Positions 44,049 through 53,909 of a DNA stretch of 64,000 nt are shown here, piece after piece. The DNA lies in assembly GCA_042091695.1 (NCBI GenBank), contig JBELHA010000005.1, positions 5,768-69,767 of the forward strand, given 5' to 3'. The notes beneath the pieces were generated by a model. It was not told the origin of the DNA, did no database searches, and saw only the letters and a program-made list of their open reading frames with translations. How positions within the stretch are numbered: position 1 is the first letter of the stretch; the number at the start of each line of letters is the position of its first letter. Made by a program: the position numbers and the translations under genes. Source of the stretch: Flavicella sp042091695. Lineage in GTDB: Bacteria > Bacteroidota > Bacteroidia > Flavobacteriales > Flavobacteriaceae.

Positions 44049-44297
44049 GGTAAATTGAGTTGTGAGGTTTTTTTGATAATCGCTGCGAAGGTACTGATTA
44101 TTTTTGAGATTTTTTTTTCAGAAAGGGTATCGACAGATTGATTATCAAGTTATAAACTTTTGTTTGTTTTTTTGTTGTATTCTTTCGTCAAGATACATAT
44201 TTTTTTGTTTTTTTTCATGTTAAAAATGTATGTTTTGATATTTCAACCTTTTTTTTATTTTTTTCGAGACCTATGTTATATTTGAAATGAAAATTCT

Positions 44298-44305
44298 TAT
44301 TTTTG
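44298..44305 (+). promoter_or_regulatory. Promoter -7 box of pdhB
   Basis: TATTTTTG 14 bases upstream of the pdhB start; a second similar box TATATTTG lies at 44277-44284. No TTG at ideal spacing. Confidence 0.45.
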
Positions 44306-44318
44306 CAACCTCATAAAG

Positions 44319-45308
44319 ATGAAAAAAATGAAAACAATACAATTTAGAGAAGCCATTTGCGAAGCGATGAGCGAAGAAATGCGTTTGGATGAAAGTGTTT
44401 ACTTGATAGGTGAAGAAGTTGCCGAATACAATGGTGCTTACAAAGCATCCAAAGGAATGCTAGATGAATTTGGTGAAAAGAGAGTAATTGATGCTCCTAT
44501 TGCTGAATTAGGGTTCGGTGGTATTGCTGTTGGTTCTACAATGACAGGAAATAGACCTATCGTAGAATATATGACATTTAATTTTGCTTTAGTTGGTATA
44601 GATCAGATCATCAACAATGCAGCAAAGATTCGTCAAATGTCTGGAGGTCAGTTCCCATGTCCAATTGTATTTAGAGGACCTACTGCTTCTGCGGGTCAAT
44701 TAGGGGCTACACACTCTCAAGCTTTTGAAAACTGGTTTGCCAATACTCCAGGATTGAAAGTAGTTGTACCTTCTAACCCATATGACGCTAAAGGTTTATT
44801 AAAAGCCTCTATCCGTGATAACGATCCTGTAATTTTTATGGAGTCAGAACAAATGTATGGAGACAAAGGGGAAGTTCCAGAAGGAGAGTATATCATACCT
44901 TTAGGAGTTGCTGATGTAAAAAGAAAAGGTACAGATGTAACGGTTGTTTCTTTTGGTAAAATCATCAAAGAAGCATATAAAGCTGCAGATATTTTAGAAA
45001 AAGAAGGGATTTCAGTTGAGGTTATCGACTTGAGAACTATTCGTCCTTTGGATATCGATGCTATTATAGACTCTGTTAAAAAGACAAATCGTTTGGTTAT
45101 TTTAGAAGAAGCATGGCCTTATGGAAATATCTCTACTGAGATTACATACCAAGTTCAGGAAAAAGCATTTGATTTCTTAGATGCTCCTATCAAACGTATC
45201 AATACAGCAGATACACCTGCACCATTCTCACCAGTACTTCTTGAAGAGTGGTTGCCAAATCATACAGATGTTATCAAAGAAGTAAAAGCAGTACTTTACA
45301 CAAAGTAA
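44319..45308 (+). CDS. pdhB: Pyruvate dehydrogenase E1 component, beta subunit
   Basis: Transketolase-like C-terminal half of the E1 heterotetramer that decarboxylates pyruvate with thiamine diphosphate. 329 residues. Typical segments: EVAEYNGAYKASKGMLDEFG, a ThDP-contacting PIAELGFGGIAVGS region, GRPTASAG-like FRGPTASAGQLGATHSQ, and the C-terminal domain ISVEVIDLRTIRPLD. ATG codons at 44319 and 44328 are both possible starts. The alpha subunit and E2 are not adjacent; lpdA (E3) lies 3 kb away on the other strand. Confidence 0.95.
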   Translation: MKKMKTIQFREAICEAMSEEMRLDESVYLIGEEVAEYNGAYKASKGMLDEFGEKRVIDAPIAELGFGGIAVGSTMTGNRPIVEYMTFNFALVGIDQIINNAAKIRQMSGGQFPCPIVFRGPTASAGQLGATHSQAFENWFANTPGLKVVVPSNPYDAKGLLKASIRDNDPVIFMESEQMYGDKGEVPEGEYIIPLGVADVKRKGTDVTVVSFGKIIKEAYKAADILEKEGISVEVIDLRTIRPLDIDAIIDSVKKTNRLVILEEAWPYGNISTEITYQVQEKAFDFLDAPIKRINTADTPAPFSPVLLEEWLPNHTDVIKEVKAVLYTK

Positions 45309-45333
45309 TCTTTTTTACGTCTCAATTATAAAT

Positions 45334-45367
45334 AGCCCTCTTTCATTTTGAAAAAGGGCTTTTTTTA
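45334..45367 (+). terminator. Intrinsic terminator of pdhB
   Basis: Stem AGCCCT/AGGGCT (45334-45339 and 45355-45360) extended by TTTCA/TGAAA inside, followed by seven T. Confidence 0.85.
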
Positions 45368-45418
45368 TGGCTAAAACGTTTTCTTAAGTTTTAACATAGT
45401 TTTGTTAGTTTTTACCAA

Positions 45419-45447
45419 TTGACTTATATATTTGTACCCTATTTTTG
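45419..45447 (+). promoter_or_regulatory. Promoter of ppa
   Basis: TTG (45419-45421), 18-base spacer, TATTTTTG (45440-45447); the start codon follows 41 bases later. A full consensus match. Confidence 0.7.
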
Positions 45448-45488
45448 CACTAAAATAAAATTGCTTACAAATTAAACGAATACAATAT

Positions 45489-46019
45489 ATGAGCGAAACA
45501 AAAGACATAGGTACATTCGATGTATTGATTGAAATACCAAAAGGGAGTAGAAACAAATACGAATACGATTTTGACTTAGGGAAAATACGTTTTGATAGAA
45601 TGTTATTCTCGTCAATGATGTATCCAGGAGATTATGGTTTTATTCCTGAAACACTAGCTTTAGACAAAGATCCATTGGATATTTTAGTCTTAGGGCACCA
45701 ACCGAGTTATCCTATGGTTGTGATGGAAGTACGTCCTATCGGTGTCTTTCACATGACAGATGAAAAAGGACCGGATGAAAAAATCATCTGTGTTCCTGTT
45801 TCAGATCCTATTTGGAGTAACAAAAAAGATATATACGATTTGAACCCGCACCGTTTGAAAGAAATCGAACATTTTTTCCAAGTATATAAAGATTTGGAAG
45901 AAAAGAAAGTAGATACAGGAGGATGGGGAAATGCTGAAGAAGCAGTGAAAATATACCATGAATGTGTAGAGCGCTACGAAAATAGTGAGCATAAGGCAAA
46001 CGGAGATTTTACAATCTAA
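45489..46019 (+). CDS. ppa: Inorganic pyrophosphatase (soluble, family I)
   Basis: Cytosolic Mg-dependent hydrolysis of pyrophosphate. 176 residues. Active-site pattern: EIPKGSRNKYEYD at 15-27, MMYPGDYGFIPETLALDKDPLDILVLG (shown in parts: YPGDYGFIPET near 45 and the triad DKDPLD near 58-63), and the KDIYDLNPH segment. Full-length family I enzyme. It is followed 109 bases later by a membrane pyrophosphatase gene, with a terminator between them. Confidence 0.97.
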   Translation: MSETKDIGTFDVLIEIPKGSRNKYEYDFDLGKIRFDRMLFSSMMYPGDYGFIPETLALDKDPLDILVLGHQPSYPMVVMEVRPIGVFHMTDEKGPDEKIICVPVSDPIWSNKKDIYDLNPHRLKEIEHFFQVYKDLEEKKVDTGGWGNAEEAVKIYHECVERYENSEHKANGDFTI

Positions 46020-46041
46020 CCCTTCGTTTTGCCCAATAAAT

Positions 46042-46082
46042 AAAAGACCAATAGCTATTGAAAAAGTTATTGGTCTTTTTTT
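46042..46082 (+). terminator. Intrinsic terminator of ppa
   Basis: Stem AAAAGACCAATA (46042-46053) with TATTGGTCTTTT and eight T. Separates the soluble and membrane pyrophosphatase genes. Confidence 0.85.
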
Positions 46083-46127
46083 TGCAATTATTTTATTACA
46101 TTTAGTGAAACTAACTAAACTTAAATT

Positions 46128-48356
46128 ATGGAATTAATTGTGAATTATTTACCTCTCTTTGGGGTACTGGCCTTGGCTTTTGTATTTGTAAAGAATAAAT
46201 GGGTTTCCAAACAAGATGATGGAAACCAAAAGATGCAACGAATTGCTAAAAACATCGAAGAAGGTGCCATGTCCTTCTTAAAGGCTGAATATAAAATTTT
46301 ATCAATATTTGTTATTGCAGTAGCAATTCTACTTTATTTTAAAGGAAGTGCAGAAGCAAACTCAAATGGAGTTGTTGCTGTTTCTTTTATAGTCGGAGCA
46401 ATCTGTTCTGCTTTGGCGGGTTTTATAGGGATGAAAGTCGCTACCAAAGCCAATGTAAGAACTACTCAGGCTGCTAGAACTTCTCTAGGAAAGGCATTGG
46501 AAGTTGCCTTTGCAGGAGGCGCAGTAATGGGACTTGGAGTTGTGGGACTTGGGGTACTAGGATTGAGTGGTTTATTTATGTTGTACAGTGTCCAAGGTTG
46601 GGGACTTACAGAAGTACTAAATGTTCTTTCTGGTTTTTCTTTGGGGGCTTCCTCTATTGCATTATTTGCGCGAGTAGGAGGGGGAATCTATACAAAGGCA
46701 GCCGATGTTGGCGCTGATTTGGTAGGGAAAGTAGAGGCAGGTATTCCTGAAGACCATCCTTTGAATCCTGCAACTATTGCTGACAATGTTGGAGATAATG
46801 TTGGAGATGTCGCCGGTATGGGAGCAGATTTGTTTGAGTCCTATGTAGGGTCTATCATAGGTACGATGGTTTTAGGTGCCTTTATTATTACGCCAGATTT
46901 CAATGGCTTAGGTGCTGTATACTTACCATTGGTTTTGGCTGCTGTTGGAATTGTTATGTCGATTGTAGGGACTTTCTTTGTCAAAGTGAAAGACAATGGT
47001 TCTCCACACAAAGCGTTGAATATTGGAGAATTTGGTTCTGCTGCTTTGATGGTAGTAGCTTCCTACTTTATCATACATGCTTTAGTCCCTGAATCCATAG
47101 CTGGTCTACCATTTGGTGCCCAAGGAGTCTTTTTTGCAACCATCGTAGGATTGATTGCAGGTTTGCTTGTTGGAAAAGTTACAGAGTATTATACAGGAAC
47201 TGGTTATGCGCCAGTCAATTCAATCATAGAGCAGTCTAAAACAGGTGCTGCTACCAATATCATTGCAGGTTTGGGTGTGGGTATGATGTCTACTGCTGTT
47301 CCAATTATTTTGATTGCTGCAGCCATTATTTTATCCCATCATTTTGCGGGGCTTTACGGGATTGCAATTGCTGCTGTAGGAATGTTGGCAAACACAGGAA
47401 TTCAATTAGCAGTTGATGCTTATGGGCCTATTTCTGACAATGCCGGAGGAATTGCTGAGATGGCAGAGTTACCAAAAGAAGTACGTGAGCGCACCGATAC
47501 GTTAGACGCTGTTGGTAATACCACTGCAGCGATTGGAAAAGGATTTGCAATTGCTTCGGCGGCTTTAACAGCTTTGGCACTTTTTGCGGCATTTATGAAA
47601 ACAGCACATGTAACTTCGATTGATGTTTCACAGCCTGTTATTATGGCTGGTTTGCTCTTAGGAGCAATGCTACCTTTTGTTTTTTCTGCACTCTCTATGA
47701 ATGCGGTAGGAAGAGCGGCTATGGCGATGATTGAAGAAGTAAGAAGACAGTTTCGAGATATTCCGGCATTAAAGGCTGCCTTGGAAGTGATGCGAAAGTA
47801 CGATTCTGACATGTCAAAAGCCTCTGCTGAAGACAGGGCTATTTTTGATGCTGCGGACGGTGTAGCAGAATACGATAAGTGTGTAGATATTTCTACCAAA
47901 GCTTCTTTGAAAGAAATGGTCTTTCCAGGATTATTGGCTATAGTTGTTCCTGTATTGATCGGGTTTTTAGGAGGTGCTGAAATGTTAGGAGGTTTGTTGG
48001 CTGGTGTTACTACCTGTGGTGTTTTGATGGCGATATTTCAATCGAATGCCGGAGGTGCATGGGACAATGCTAAAAAGACAATAGAAGAAAAAGGTCAAAA
48101 AGGAACAGAAGCGCACAAGTCAGCAGTAGTCGGAGATACGGTAGGAGATCCTTTTAAAGATACTTCTGGGCCCTCTCTGAATATTTTATTGAAGTTAATG
48201 TCTGTTGTGGCTTTGGTAATAGCACCGAGTATCGCAAATCCAAAACAGGTTTCTGAGCTTGAAATTGAAAAGAAACAGGAGGTGTCTATTAGCAAACAAG
48301 AAGTAATTAAAAATGCTAAAACGTATATTTTGAATGCTGACAAAAGCAATTCATAA
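46128..48356 (+). CDS. hppA: Membrane-bound ion-translocating pyrophosphatase
   Basis: Couples pyrophosphate hydrolysis to H+ and/or Na+ pumping across the inner membrane. 742 residues, about 16 membrane segments. Catalytic acidic motifs are present: ADVGADLVGKVEAGIPEDHP near residue 190, DNVGDNVGD near 221, and the C-terminal GDTVGDPFKDTSGPSLNIL. In the segment GNTTAAIGKG (near residue 463) the residue after GNTT is alanine, which in this family marks the K+-dependent type (a lysine there gives K+ independence). Whether Na+ or H+ is moved cannot be read safely. A C-terminal tail of about 35 hydrophilic residues is extra. Confidence 0.97.
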   Translation: MELIVNYLPLFGVLALAFVFVKNKWVSKQDDGNQKMQRIAKNIEEGAMSFLKAEYKILSIFVIAVAILLYFKGSAEANSNGVVAVSFIVGAICSALAGFIGMKVATKANVRTTQAARTSLGKALEVAFAGGAVMGLGVVGLGVLGLSGLFMLYSVQGWGLTEVLNVLSGFSLGASSIALFARVGGGIYTKAADVGADLVGKVEAGIPEDHPLNPATIADNVGDNVGDVAGMGADLFESYVGSIIGTMVLGAFIITPDFNGLGAVYLPLVLAAVGIVMSIVGTFFVKVKDNGSPHKALNIGEFGSAALMVVASYFIIHALVPESIAGLPFGAQGVFFATIVGLIAGLLVGKVTEYYTGTGYAPVNSIIEQSKTGAATNIIAGLGVGMMSTAVPIILIAAAIILSHHFAGLYGIAIAAVGMLANTGIQLAVDAYGPISDNAGGIAEMAELPKEVRERTDTLDAVGNTTAAIGKGFAIASAALTALALFAAFMKTAHVTSIDVSQPVIMAGLLLGAMLPFVFSALSMNAVGRAAMAMIEEVRRQFRDIPALKAALEVMRKYDSDMSKASAEDRAIFDAADGVAEYDKCVDISTKASLKEMVFPGLLAIVVPVLIGFLGGAEMLGGLLAGVTTCGVLMAIFQSNAGGAWDNAKKTIEEKGQKGTEAHKSAVVGDTVGDPFKDTSGPSLNILLKLMSVVALVIAPSIANPKQVSELEIEKKQEVSISKQEVIKNAKTYILNADKSNS

Positions 48357-48398
48357 AGCTAAGAGTTATTTGAAATCTTAGTTTGTACAAGTTATGAA

Positions 48399-48430
48399 TC
48401 AAAAACCTGCCCTAGGGCAGGTTTTTTTTG
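48399..48430 (+). terminator. Intrinsic terminator of hppA
   Basis: Palindromic stem AAACCTGCC/GGCAGGTTT (48403-48411 and 48416-48424) followed by further T, 46 bases past the stop. Confidence 0.85.
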
Positions 48431-48503
48431 ATATAAAACTTCTGATTTGTATTGCTTTTTAGGTAGATTCTTACCTTCTTTTGATTGGTAATATATTGTA
48501 TAG

Positions 48504-48544
48504 AAAACACCCCCAAATAGATTTTCACTATTTGGGGGTGTTTT
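48504..48544 (-). terminator. Intrinsic terminator of lpdA
   Basis: Seventeen-base perfect stem (48504-48520 with 48528-48544; core CACCCCCAAATAG/CTATTTGGGGGTG), T at the base on either strand. Lies 30 bases past the lpdA stop and faces the hppA terminator. Confidence 0.85.
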
Positions 48545-48574
48545 ATGAATGAGTAATTGTACTTAAAATTCGAT

Positions 48575-49978
48575 TTACGAATGTATCGCTCTATCTTCCG
48601 TAGCCGCCAAACAAGCTTCCTTGATAGCTTCTGTGTAAGTAGGGTGGGCGTGAGACATTCTAGAAACATCTTCTGCAGAGGCTCTAAATTCCATTGCTAC
48701 TACTGCTTCTGCAATCATATCTGCAGCGCGAGCGCCAATCATGTGTACCCCTAAAATCTCATCAGTAGTTGCATCCGCCAATACTTTTACCTGTCCATCG
48801 GTATCCATACTCGCTCTAGATCTACCCAAGGCACGCATCTGAAAAGATCCTGCTTTGTAAGCAATACCTGCTTCTTTTAATTGCTCTTCTGTCTTTCCAA
48901 CAGCGGCAACTTCTGGCCATGTATAAACAACACCAGGGATCAAGTTGTAATTGATATGTGGTTTTTCACCAGCGATAATTTCAGCAACCATGGTTCCCTC
49001 TTCTTCCGCTTTGTGTGCCAACATAGCTCCTTTTACGACATCTCCAATCGCATAGATATTAGGGATATTCGTTTGTAGTTGCTCGTTGGTTTCTACCTGT
49101 CCTCTGTCTGTTGTCTTCAAACCAATAGCATCCAGTCCTAATCCTTCTGTATACGGACGTCTTCCAACTGAAATCAAAGAATAGTCTCCTTTGAATTCTA
49201 CAGGATTTCCCTTTTTGTCATTGGCAACTACTACAACTTCGTCACCCGTATTGATAACTGAAGTTACTTGGTGAGACGTATAAAATTTCAATCCTTGCTT
49301 TTTTAGGGATTTTTGCAATTCTTTAGATAGCATAGCGTCCATTCCCGGGACGATTTTAGGCATGTATTCTACTACGGAAACCTGAGCTCCTAAACGTGCA
49401 TATACCTGTCCTAGTTCAAGTCCGATAACCCCTCCACCAATAACGATAAGATGTTTTGGAACTTCTTTTAGCTTCAATGCCTCTGTAGAGGTAATGATGC
49501 GTTCTTTGTCAATATTTATAAATGGCAACGATCCTGGTTTAGATCCTGTTGCAATAATCGTGTGTTTGGCTTCTATCTTTTCGACAGACCCGTCTGTTTT
49601 CGAGATATTGATATGGGTGGTGTCAAAAAAAGCTCCAGTTCCTTCGTACAACTCGATTCCGTTTTTGTCCATCAAATAGTTGATACCTCCTGAAGTTTGA
49701 GAAACGACTTCTCCTTTACGAGCAATCATTTGTTCAAAATCCAAACTAAGTCCTTCCACTCCAATTCCGTGTTTTTCAAAATGCTTGGTAGCATCGTAGT
49801 AATGGTGAGAAGAATCTAATAAGGCTTTAGAAGGGATACAGCCTACATTCAAACAGGTACCCCCCAAAGTAGCGTATTTTTCTATTATGGCAGTTTTTAA
49901 ACCTAATTGTGCACAGCGAATGGCTGCCACATATCCTCCAGGTCCTGAGCCAATAACGGCTACATCGTATGTATTCAT
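48575..49978 (-). CDS. lpdA: Dihydrolipoyl dehydrogenase (E3)
   Basis: Flavoprotein that reoxidises dihydrolipoamide in 2-oxoacid dehydrogenase and glycine-cleavage complexes. 467 residues from the ATG at 49978. FAD motif VAVIGSGPGGYVAAI at 6-20, redox disulfide GGTCLNVGCIPSKAL near 41-55, NAD motif VIGGGVIGLELG near 180-191, and the catalytic His-Glu pair in HAHPTYTEAIKEA near the end. The upstream in-frame ATG (50023) adds 15 unrelated residues. Stands alone here. Confidence 0.97.
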   Translation of the reverse strand: MNTYDVAVIGSGPGGYVAAIRCAQLGLKTAIIEKYATLGGTCLNVGCIPSKALLDSSHHYYDATKHFEKHGIGVEGLSLDFEQMIARKGEVVSQTSGGINYLMDKNGIELYEGTGAFFDTTHINISKTDGSVEKIEAKHTIIATGSKPGSLPFINIDKERIITSTEALKLKEVPKHLIVIGGGVIGLELGQVYARLGAQVSVVEYMPKIVPGMDAMLSKELQKSLKKQGLKFYTSHQVTSVINTGDEVVVVANDKKGNPVEFKGDYSLISVGRRPYTEGLGLDAIGLKTTDRGQVETNEQLQTNIPNIYAIGDVVKGAMLAHKAEEEGTMVAEIIAGEKPHINYNLIPGVVYTWPEVAAVGKTEEQLKEAGIAYKAGSFQMRALGRSRASMDTDGQVKVLADATTDEILGVHMIGARAADMIAEAVVAMEFRASAEDVSRMSHAHPTYTEAIKEACLAATEDRAIHS

Positions 49979-50247
49979 AAAGGTGTTTATTTTAGTTGAA
50001 GCAAATTTAATAAAAACCCTCATAGGTGACTGTTTTTATTGTGTAATAATTTTCCACCCTTTTTGACAATAGTTTAGAATTCTTTCTCGATAGGTTTGAT
50101 TTTGTTAATATGCTGTGTTTTTAGGTTTAACAATTGCACCTTTTTTTCATAACGTATTTGTCAAACTTATTTTTAGGGGTTTTTCCATCCCGTATTTCAG
50201 GTATTTTCTTAACTTTGGTTACAACCAATACATTATAGATTCCCCTG

Positions 50248-53200
50248 ATGAAATCAACCCTTTCAAATTTTGTTTTTCTAGCTTTTTTTTCATTCTCTGG
50301 CTTTTGCCAACAACTTTCTGAATTAGAAAATCTTTCTGTTTTTTCTATCAATTCTGAAAGCCCGAAAGTTACTTTTACGCAGTACAATCAGCAAGATTTT
50401 TCAAATCAACAACTTTCTAATTATACTTCTTTGAATGGAACTTGGAAATTTCACCACGTTGAAAAACCTGCAGACCGACCTTTGGATTTTTATAAAGATA
50501 CTTATGATACAGAATCTTGGGATACGATAGATGTTCCTTCAAATTGGCAGATGCGTGGTTACGACTATCCAATCTATACCAACATCAAATATCCATTTCC
50601 GAAAAATAGCCCTCATATTCCGAGTAACTTCAATCCTGTGGGGAGCTACAAACGTAATTTTTCAGTAGGAAAATCATGGGAAGGTCAACAAATATATGTC
50701 CATTTAGGAGCTGTGAATTCCGCTTTTTATATTTGGATCAACGGTGAAAAAGTGGGCTATAGTGAAGGTTCAAAAACTCCTGTAGAATTTGATATTACAA
50801 AGTATGTTTCTTCAGGGATAAATTCAATTTCTTTGGAAGTGTACCGCTGGTGTGACGGTTCTTATTTGGAAGATCAAGATTTTTGGCGTGTAAGTGGTAT
50901 CGAACGTGATGTCTTTTTGTATGCAGTGCCTCAAACACATATTTCTAACTTTTTGGTAAGCGCAGGTTTGGACAAAGACAACTATACGGAAGGCCTTTTT
51001 TCTTTAGAGCTACATGTGGCCAATAAAGGAAAAAAACAAGTCAAGTCTAACAAAGCACGAATTGCAATTATTGATGCATCCGCAAAGACCATACACGAGG
51101 AGGTGCTTCCTTTTTCAGTTAAAAAAAATAAGGAAACAGTCATTTCTTTCGAAACTACTTTTCCATCGATCAAAAAGTGGTCTGCAGAGACTCCTAATTT
51201 GTATGAATTACAACTCCAACTTTTAGATAAAAAAGGAAAAGTATACAGTGCTACTAAAAGTAAAATAGGGTTTCGCACCTCTGAAATTAAAAACGGGCAA
51301 TTGCTTGTAAATGGCCAACCAATTCTCATAAAAGGTGTCAACCGCCACGAGCACGATCCAGTCAATGGTCATGTGGTTACAAGAGCATCAATGCTAGCAG
51401 ATATAAAGGATTTTAAGAAATTCAATATCAATGCAGTTCGAACTTCACATTATCCAAACGATCCCTATTTTTATGAACTTTGTGATCAATACGGAATATA
51501 TGTATTGGACGAGGCGAATATAGAATCGCATGGGTATGGCTATAAGAAAAATGAAACATTGGCTGGGAAGTCTGAATACAAAGCCATGCATTTGGACCGC
51601 ATACAACGCATGGTAAAAAGAGATTTCAATCATCCTTCAATTATTTATTGGTCTATGGGTAATGAGGCTGGAGATGGTGAAAATTTTAGAGCGTGCTATG
51701 AGTGGATACATGCCTATGACAAGACTCGCCCAATTCAATATGAGCGTTCACTAAAATCTAAAGTGAGTTTTGAAGAACGAACTACGGATGTGATCAGTTG
51801 GATGTATGCGCATTTGCCAATGGTAGAAAGAGATCATCTGCGTGTCGATCCTTCGAGAGCTCAAGAAGTACAGCGTCCTTTTATTTGGTGTGAATACAGC
51901 CATGCTATGGGAAATAGTAATGGAGATATCTGTGCCAATTGGGATTGGGTGCGGAAAGAGCGTCAGGTGCAAGGTGGTTTTATCTGGGATTGGATGGACC
52001 AAGGAATACAGATGAAAACGGCTACTGCTGAGATTTATTATGGCTATGGTGGTGATTTTGAACCTAAAAATGTCTACAACGACAATAACTTTTGTGCCAA
52101 CGGTTTGATAGGTTCTGACAGAACACCACACCCTGCTATTTGGGAGGTGAAAAAAGCCTACCAAAACTTACAATTTTCGAAGTTGAATGACAATGAGATA
52201 TCAATATTCAACGAAAACTTTTTTAGGACTACCGAGGCTGTTTCTTTGGAATATAGTCTTGTTGAAAACGGTGTTGAGGTACTGTCTAAGACTTTAGACA
52301 ATCTTAAGATACCTGCCCAACAAAGCAAAACCATTACACTTGATTTTGAGTATTCCAAGGATGCTTCTAAAGAATATTACGTCAACCTCAAAGCAGTATT
52401 GAGGCAAGAGAAAGGGCTGTTGGAAAAAGGACATATAGTTGCTAATGATCAGTTCAAAGTACAAGGTGTTTTGGAAAAGAAAGTACTCCCTGTAACAGAT
52501 GAATTGGCAGTTGATTTCGATACTAAAGCAAAAACATACACCCTTTCAGGTGCCGAATTTTCTTATGTTTTTGACAACGAAGATTTCGGTTTAGCCTCGC
52601 TCAAAATGAATGGAGAAGAAATGTTGAAGGAACGTTTGGCTTTGAATTTTTGGCGCGCACCTATCGACAACGATTACGGCGCTTTTAAACCTTCAAAACA
52701 AAAAAAGCACAAAGCCTATTTTGCATGGCGAGATGCGGCTAAGAACTCGACAATTTTATCGAGAGATTTTGAACGTTTGGATGCTACAAGTGTACAACTG
52801 ACCTATCTGTTTGATCTTCCTAATTTGGAAGCACAAAACACTATAATATACACCGTTCATGCTGACGGGCGTTTGAAGATTAATAGTACTTTTCATCCCA
52901 AAAAAGGGAGAAAGTATGCACACATGCCACGTTATGGTGTGACGCTTGCACTACCAAAACAATACGATACTACTACTTATTATGGTCGTGGACCTTTTGA
53001 GAATTACTCGGATCGAAACAGAGCGGCCAATGTTGGTTTGTACACTTTAAAAGTAGCTGATTTTCAGTTTGATTATATCCGTCCACAAGAAAACGGATAC
53101 CGAACAGAGGTGAGACATGCCTCCTTTGTTTCTGAGAAGGGTACGGGAATTGTAATCCAAGGGAAGTCTCCATTTTCTTTCTCTGCTCTGCACAATCCTA

Positions 53201-53406
53201 TTTCAGATTTTGACGCTGGAAATGTAAAAGGACAAACACATAGTGTAGATATCAAACACCGTGATAAGGTATATCTAAATATAGACTATAAACAAGTAGG
53301 TGTAGGGGGCGATAACACCTGGTCTATGAGTGGTTTGGCGCACAAAGAATACCAACTAAACCCTACTAAATGTTCTTACGAGTTTGAGATTTTTCTCAAA
53401 CAGTAA
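50248..53406 (+). CDS. Secreted beta-galactosidase, glycoside hydrolase family 2
   Basis: 1052 residues with a signal peptide at about 1-20 (FVFLAFFSFSGFCQQ). LacZ-type domain order: sugar-binding jelly roll (about 55-235), Ig-like, catalytic TIM barrel (about 350-640), second Ig-like, and a large C-terminal beta-sandwich (Bgal small chain). Acid/base glutamate is in YWSMGNEAGDG and the nucleophile in WCEYSHAMGNS. Export points to periplasmic cleavage of galactosides from algal or other polysaccharides. No SusC/SusD pair, sulfatase or regulator adjoins, so it is not in an obvious utilisation locus. A TAACTTTG box lies at 50210-50217. Confidence 0.95.
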   Translation: MKSTLSNFVFLAFFSFSGFCQQLSELENLSVFSINSESPKVTFTQYNQQDFSNQQLSNYTSLNGTWKFHHVEKPADRPLDFYKDTYDTESWDTIDVPSNWQMRGYDYPIYTNIKYPFPKNSPHIPSNFNPVGSYKRNFSVGKSWEGQQIYVHLGAVNSAFYIWINGEKVGYSEGSKTPVEFDITKYVSSGINSISLEVYRWCDGSYLEDQDFWRVSGIERDVFLYAVPQTHISNFLVSAGLDKDNYTEGLFSLELHVANKGKKQVKSNKARIAIIDASAKTIHEEVLPFSVKKNKETVISFETTFPSIKKWSAETPNLYELQLQLLDKKGKVYSATKSKIGFRTSEIKNGQLLVNGQPILIKGVNRHEHDPVNGHVVTRASMLADIKDFKKFNINAVRTSHYPNDPYFYELCDQYGIYVLDEANIESHGYGYKKNETLAGKSEYKAMHLDRIQRMVKRDFNHPSIIYWSMGNEAGDGENFRACYEWIHAYDKTRPIQYERSLKSKVSFEERTTDVISWMYAHLPMVERDHLRVDPSRAQEVQRPFIWCEYSHAMGNSNGDICANWDWVRKERQVQGGFIWDWMDQGIQMKTATAEIYYGYGGDFEPKNVYNDNNFCANGLIGSDRTPHPAIWEVKKAYQNLQFSKLNDNEISIFNENFFRTTEAVSLEYSLVENGVEVLSKTLDNLKIPAQQSKTITLDFEYSKDASKEYYVNLKAVLRQEKGLLEKGHIVANDQFKVQGVLEKKVLPVTDELAVDFDTKAKTYTLSGAEFSYVFDNEDFGLASLKMNGEEMLKERLALNFWRAPIDNDYGAFKPSKQKKHKAYFAWRDAAKNSTILSRDFERLDATSVQLTYLFDLPNLEAQNTIIYTVHADGRLKINSTFHPKKGRKYAHMPRYGVTLALPKQYDTTTYYGRGPFENYSDRNRAANVGLYTLKVADFQFDYIRPQENGYRTEVRHASFVSEKGTGIVIQGKSPFSFSALHNPISDFDAGNVKGQTHSVDIKHRDKVYLNIDYKQVGVGGDNTWSMSGLAHKEYQLNPTKCSYEFEIFLKQ

Positions 53407-53512
53407 GAACAGTACTAATGCTTTTCATATAGGGTTGTTTTCGTATGTTTTTTTTAGAAAAATACCTCATAACTATGTGGGGATAATTTTGGTGCATATT
53501 TCTATACCAAGT

Positions 53513-53887
53513 ATGGGAGATAAATGGTGTGTGAGAACAGGTTTTTAGGTAGGAAAAGAGACAGCGTATACAAACACTCAATGGGCAGATGGTACTTCTT
53601 TAACCAATTTTAAAATACCACTTCAATTAGAATACATACATTACAAAGGTAATATCAATCCAAAATTAGATTATAGGGTGGTCCTACATGAAAATAGAAT
53701 GCTTTCATCTTTCAATGCAGGTTTTCAGTATCATTTGACAGAAAAATAAGCAGTCAGTTTTGAGGCTAGTTTAGATTTCGCTTCAAAAATGATTTTTTTA
53801 CCGTCAGAATTTTATGGGCATACACTGAATGCTGCGGTGTTACTTTATTTATATAACAGAAAATATTCTTATTGTATTCTAAGGTAG
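53513..53887 (+). pseudogene. Decayed reading frame, possibly an outer-membrane beta-barrel remnant
   Basis: One frame reads for 124 codons but contains a TAG after 11 codons (53546-53548) and a TAA at 53747-53749. Between and after them the translation looks like protein: alternating hydrophobic/polar strands such as FKIPLQLEYIHYKGN, LSSFNAGFQYHLTEK and HTLNAAVLLYLYNRKYSY, as in a small outer-membrane barrel. It lies just after the beta-galactosidase gene. Two stops in a frame that otherwise keeps strand-like pattern suggest a broken gene; family is not recognised. Confidence 0.5.
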
Positions 53888-53909
53888 CATTGCCTATATT
53901 TATGCTGTT

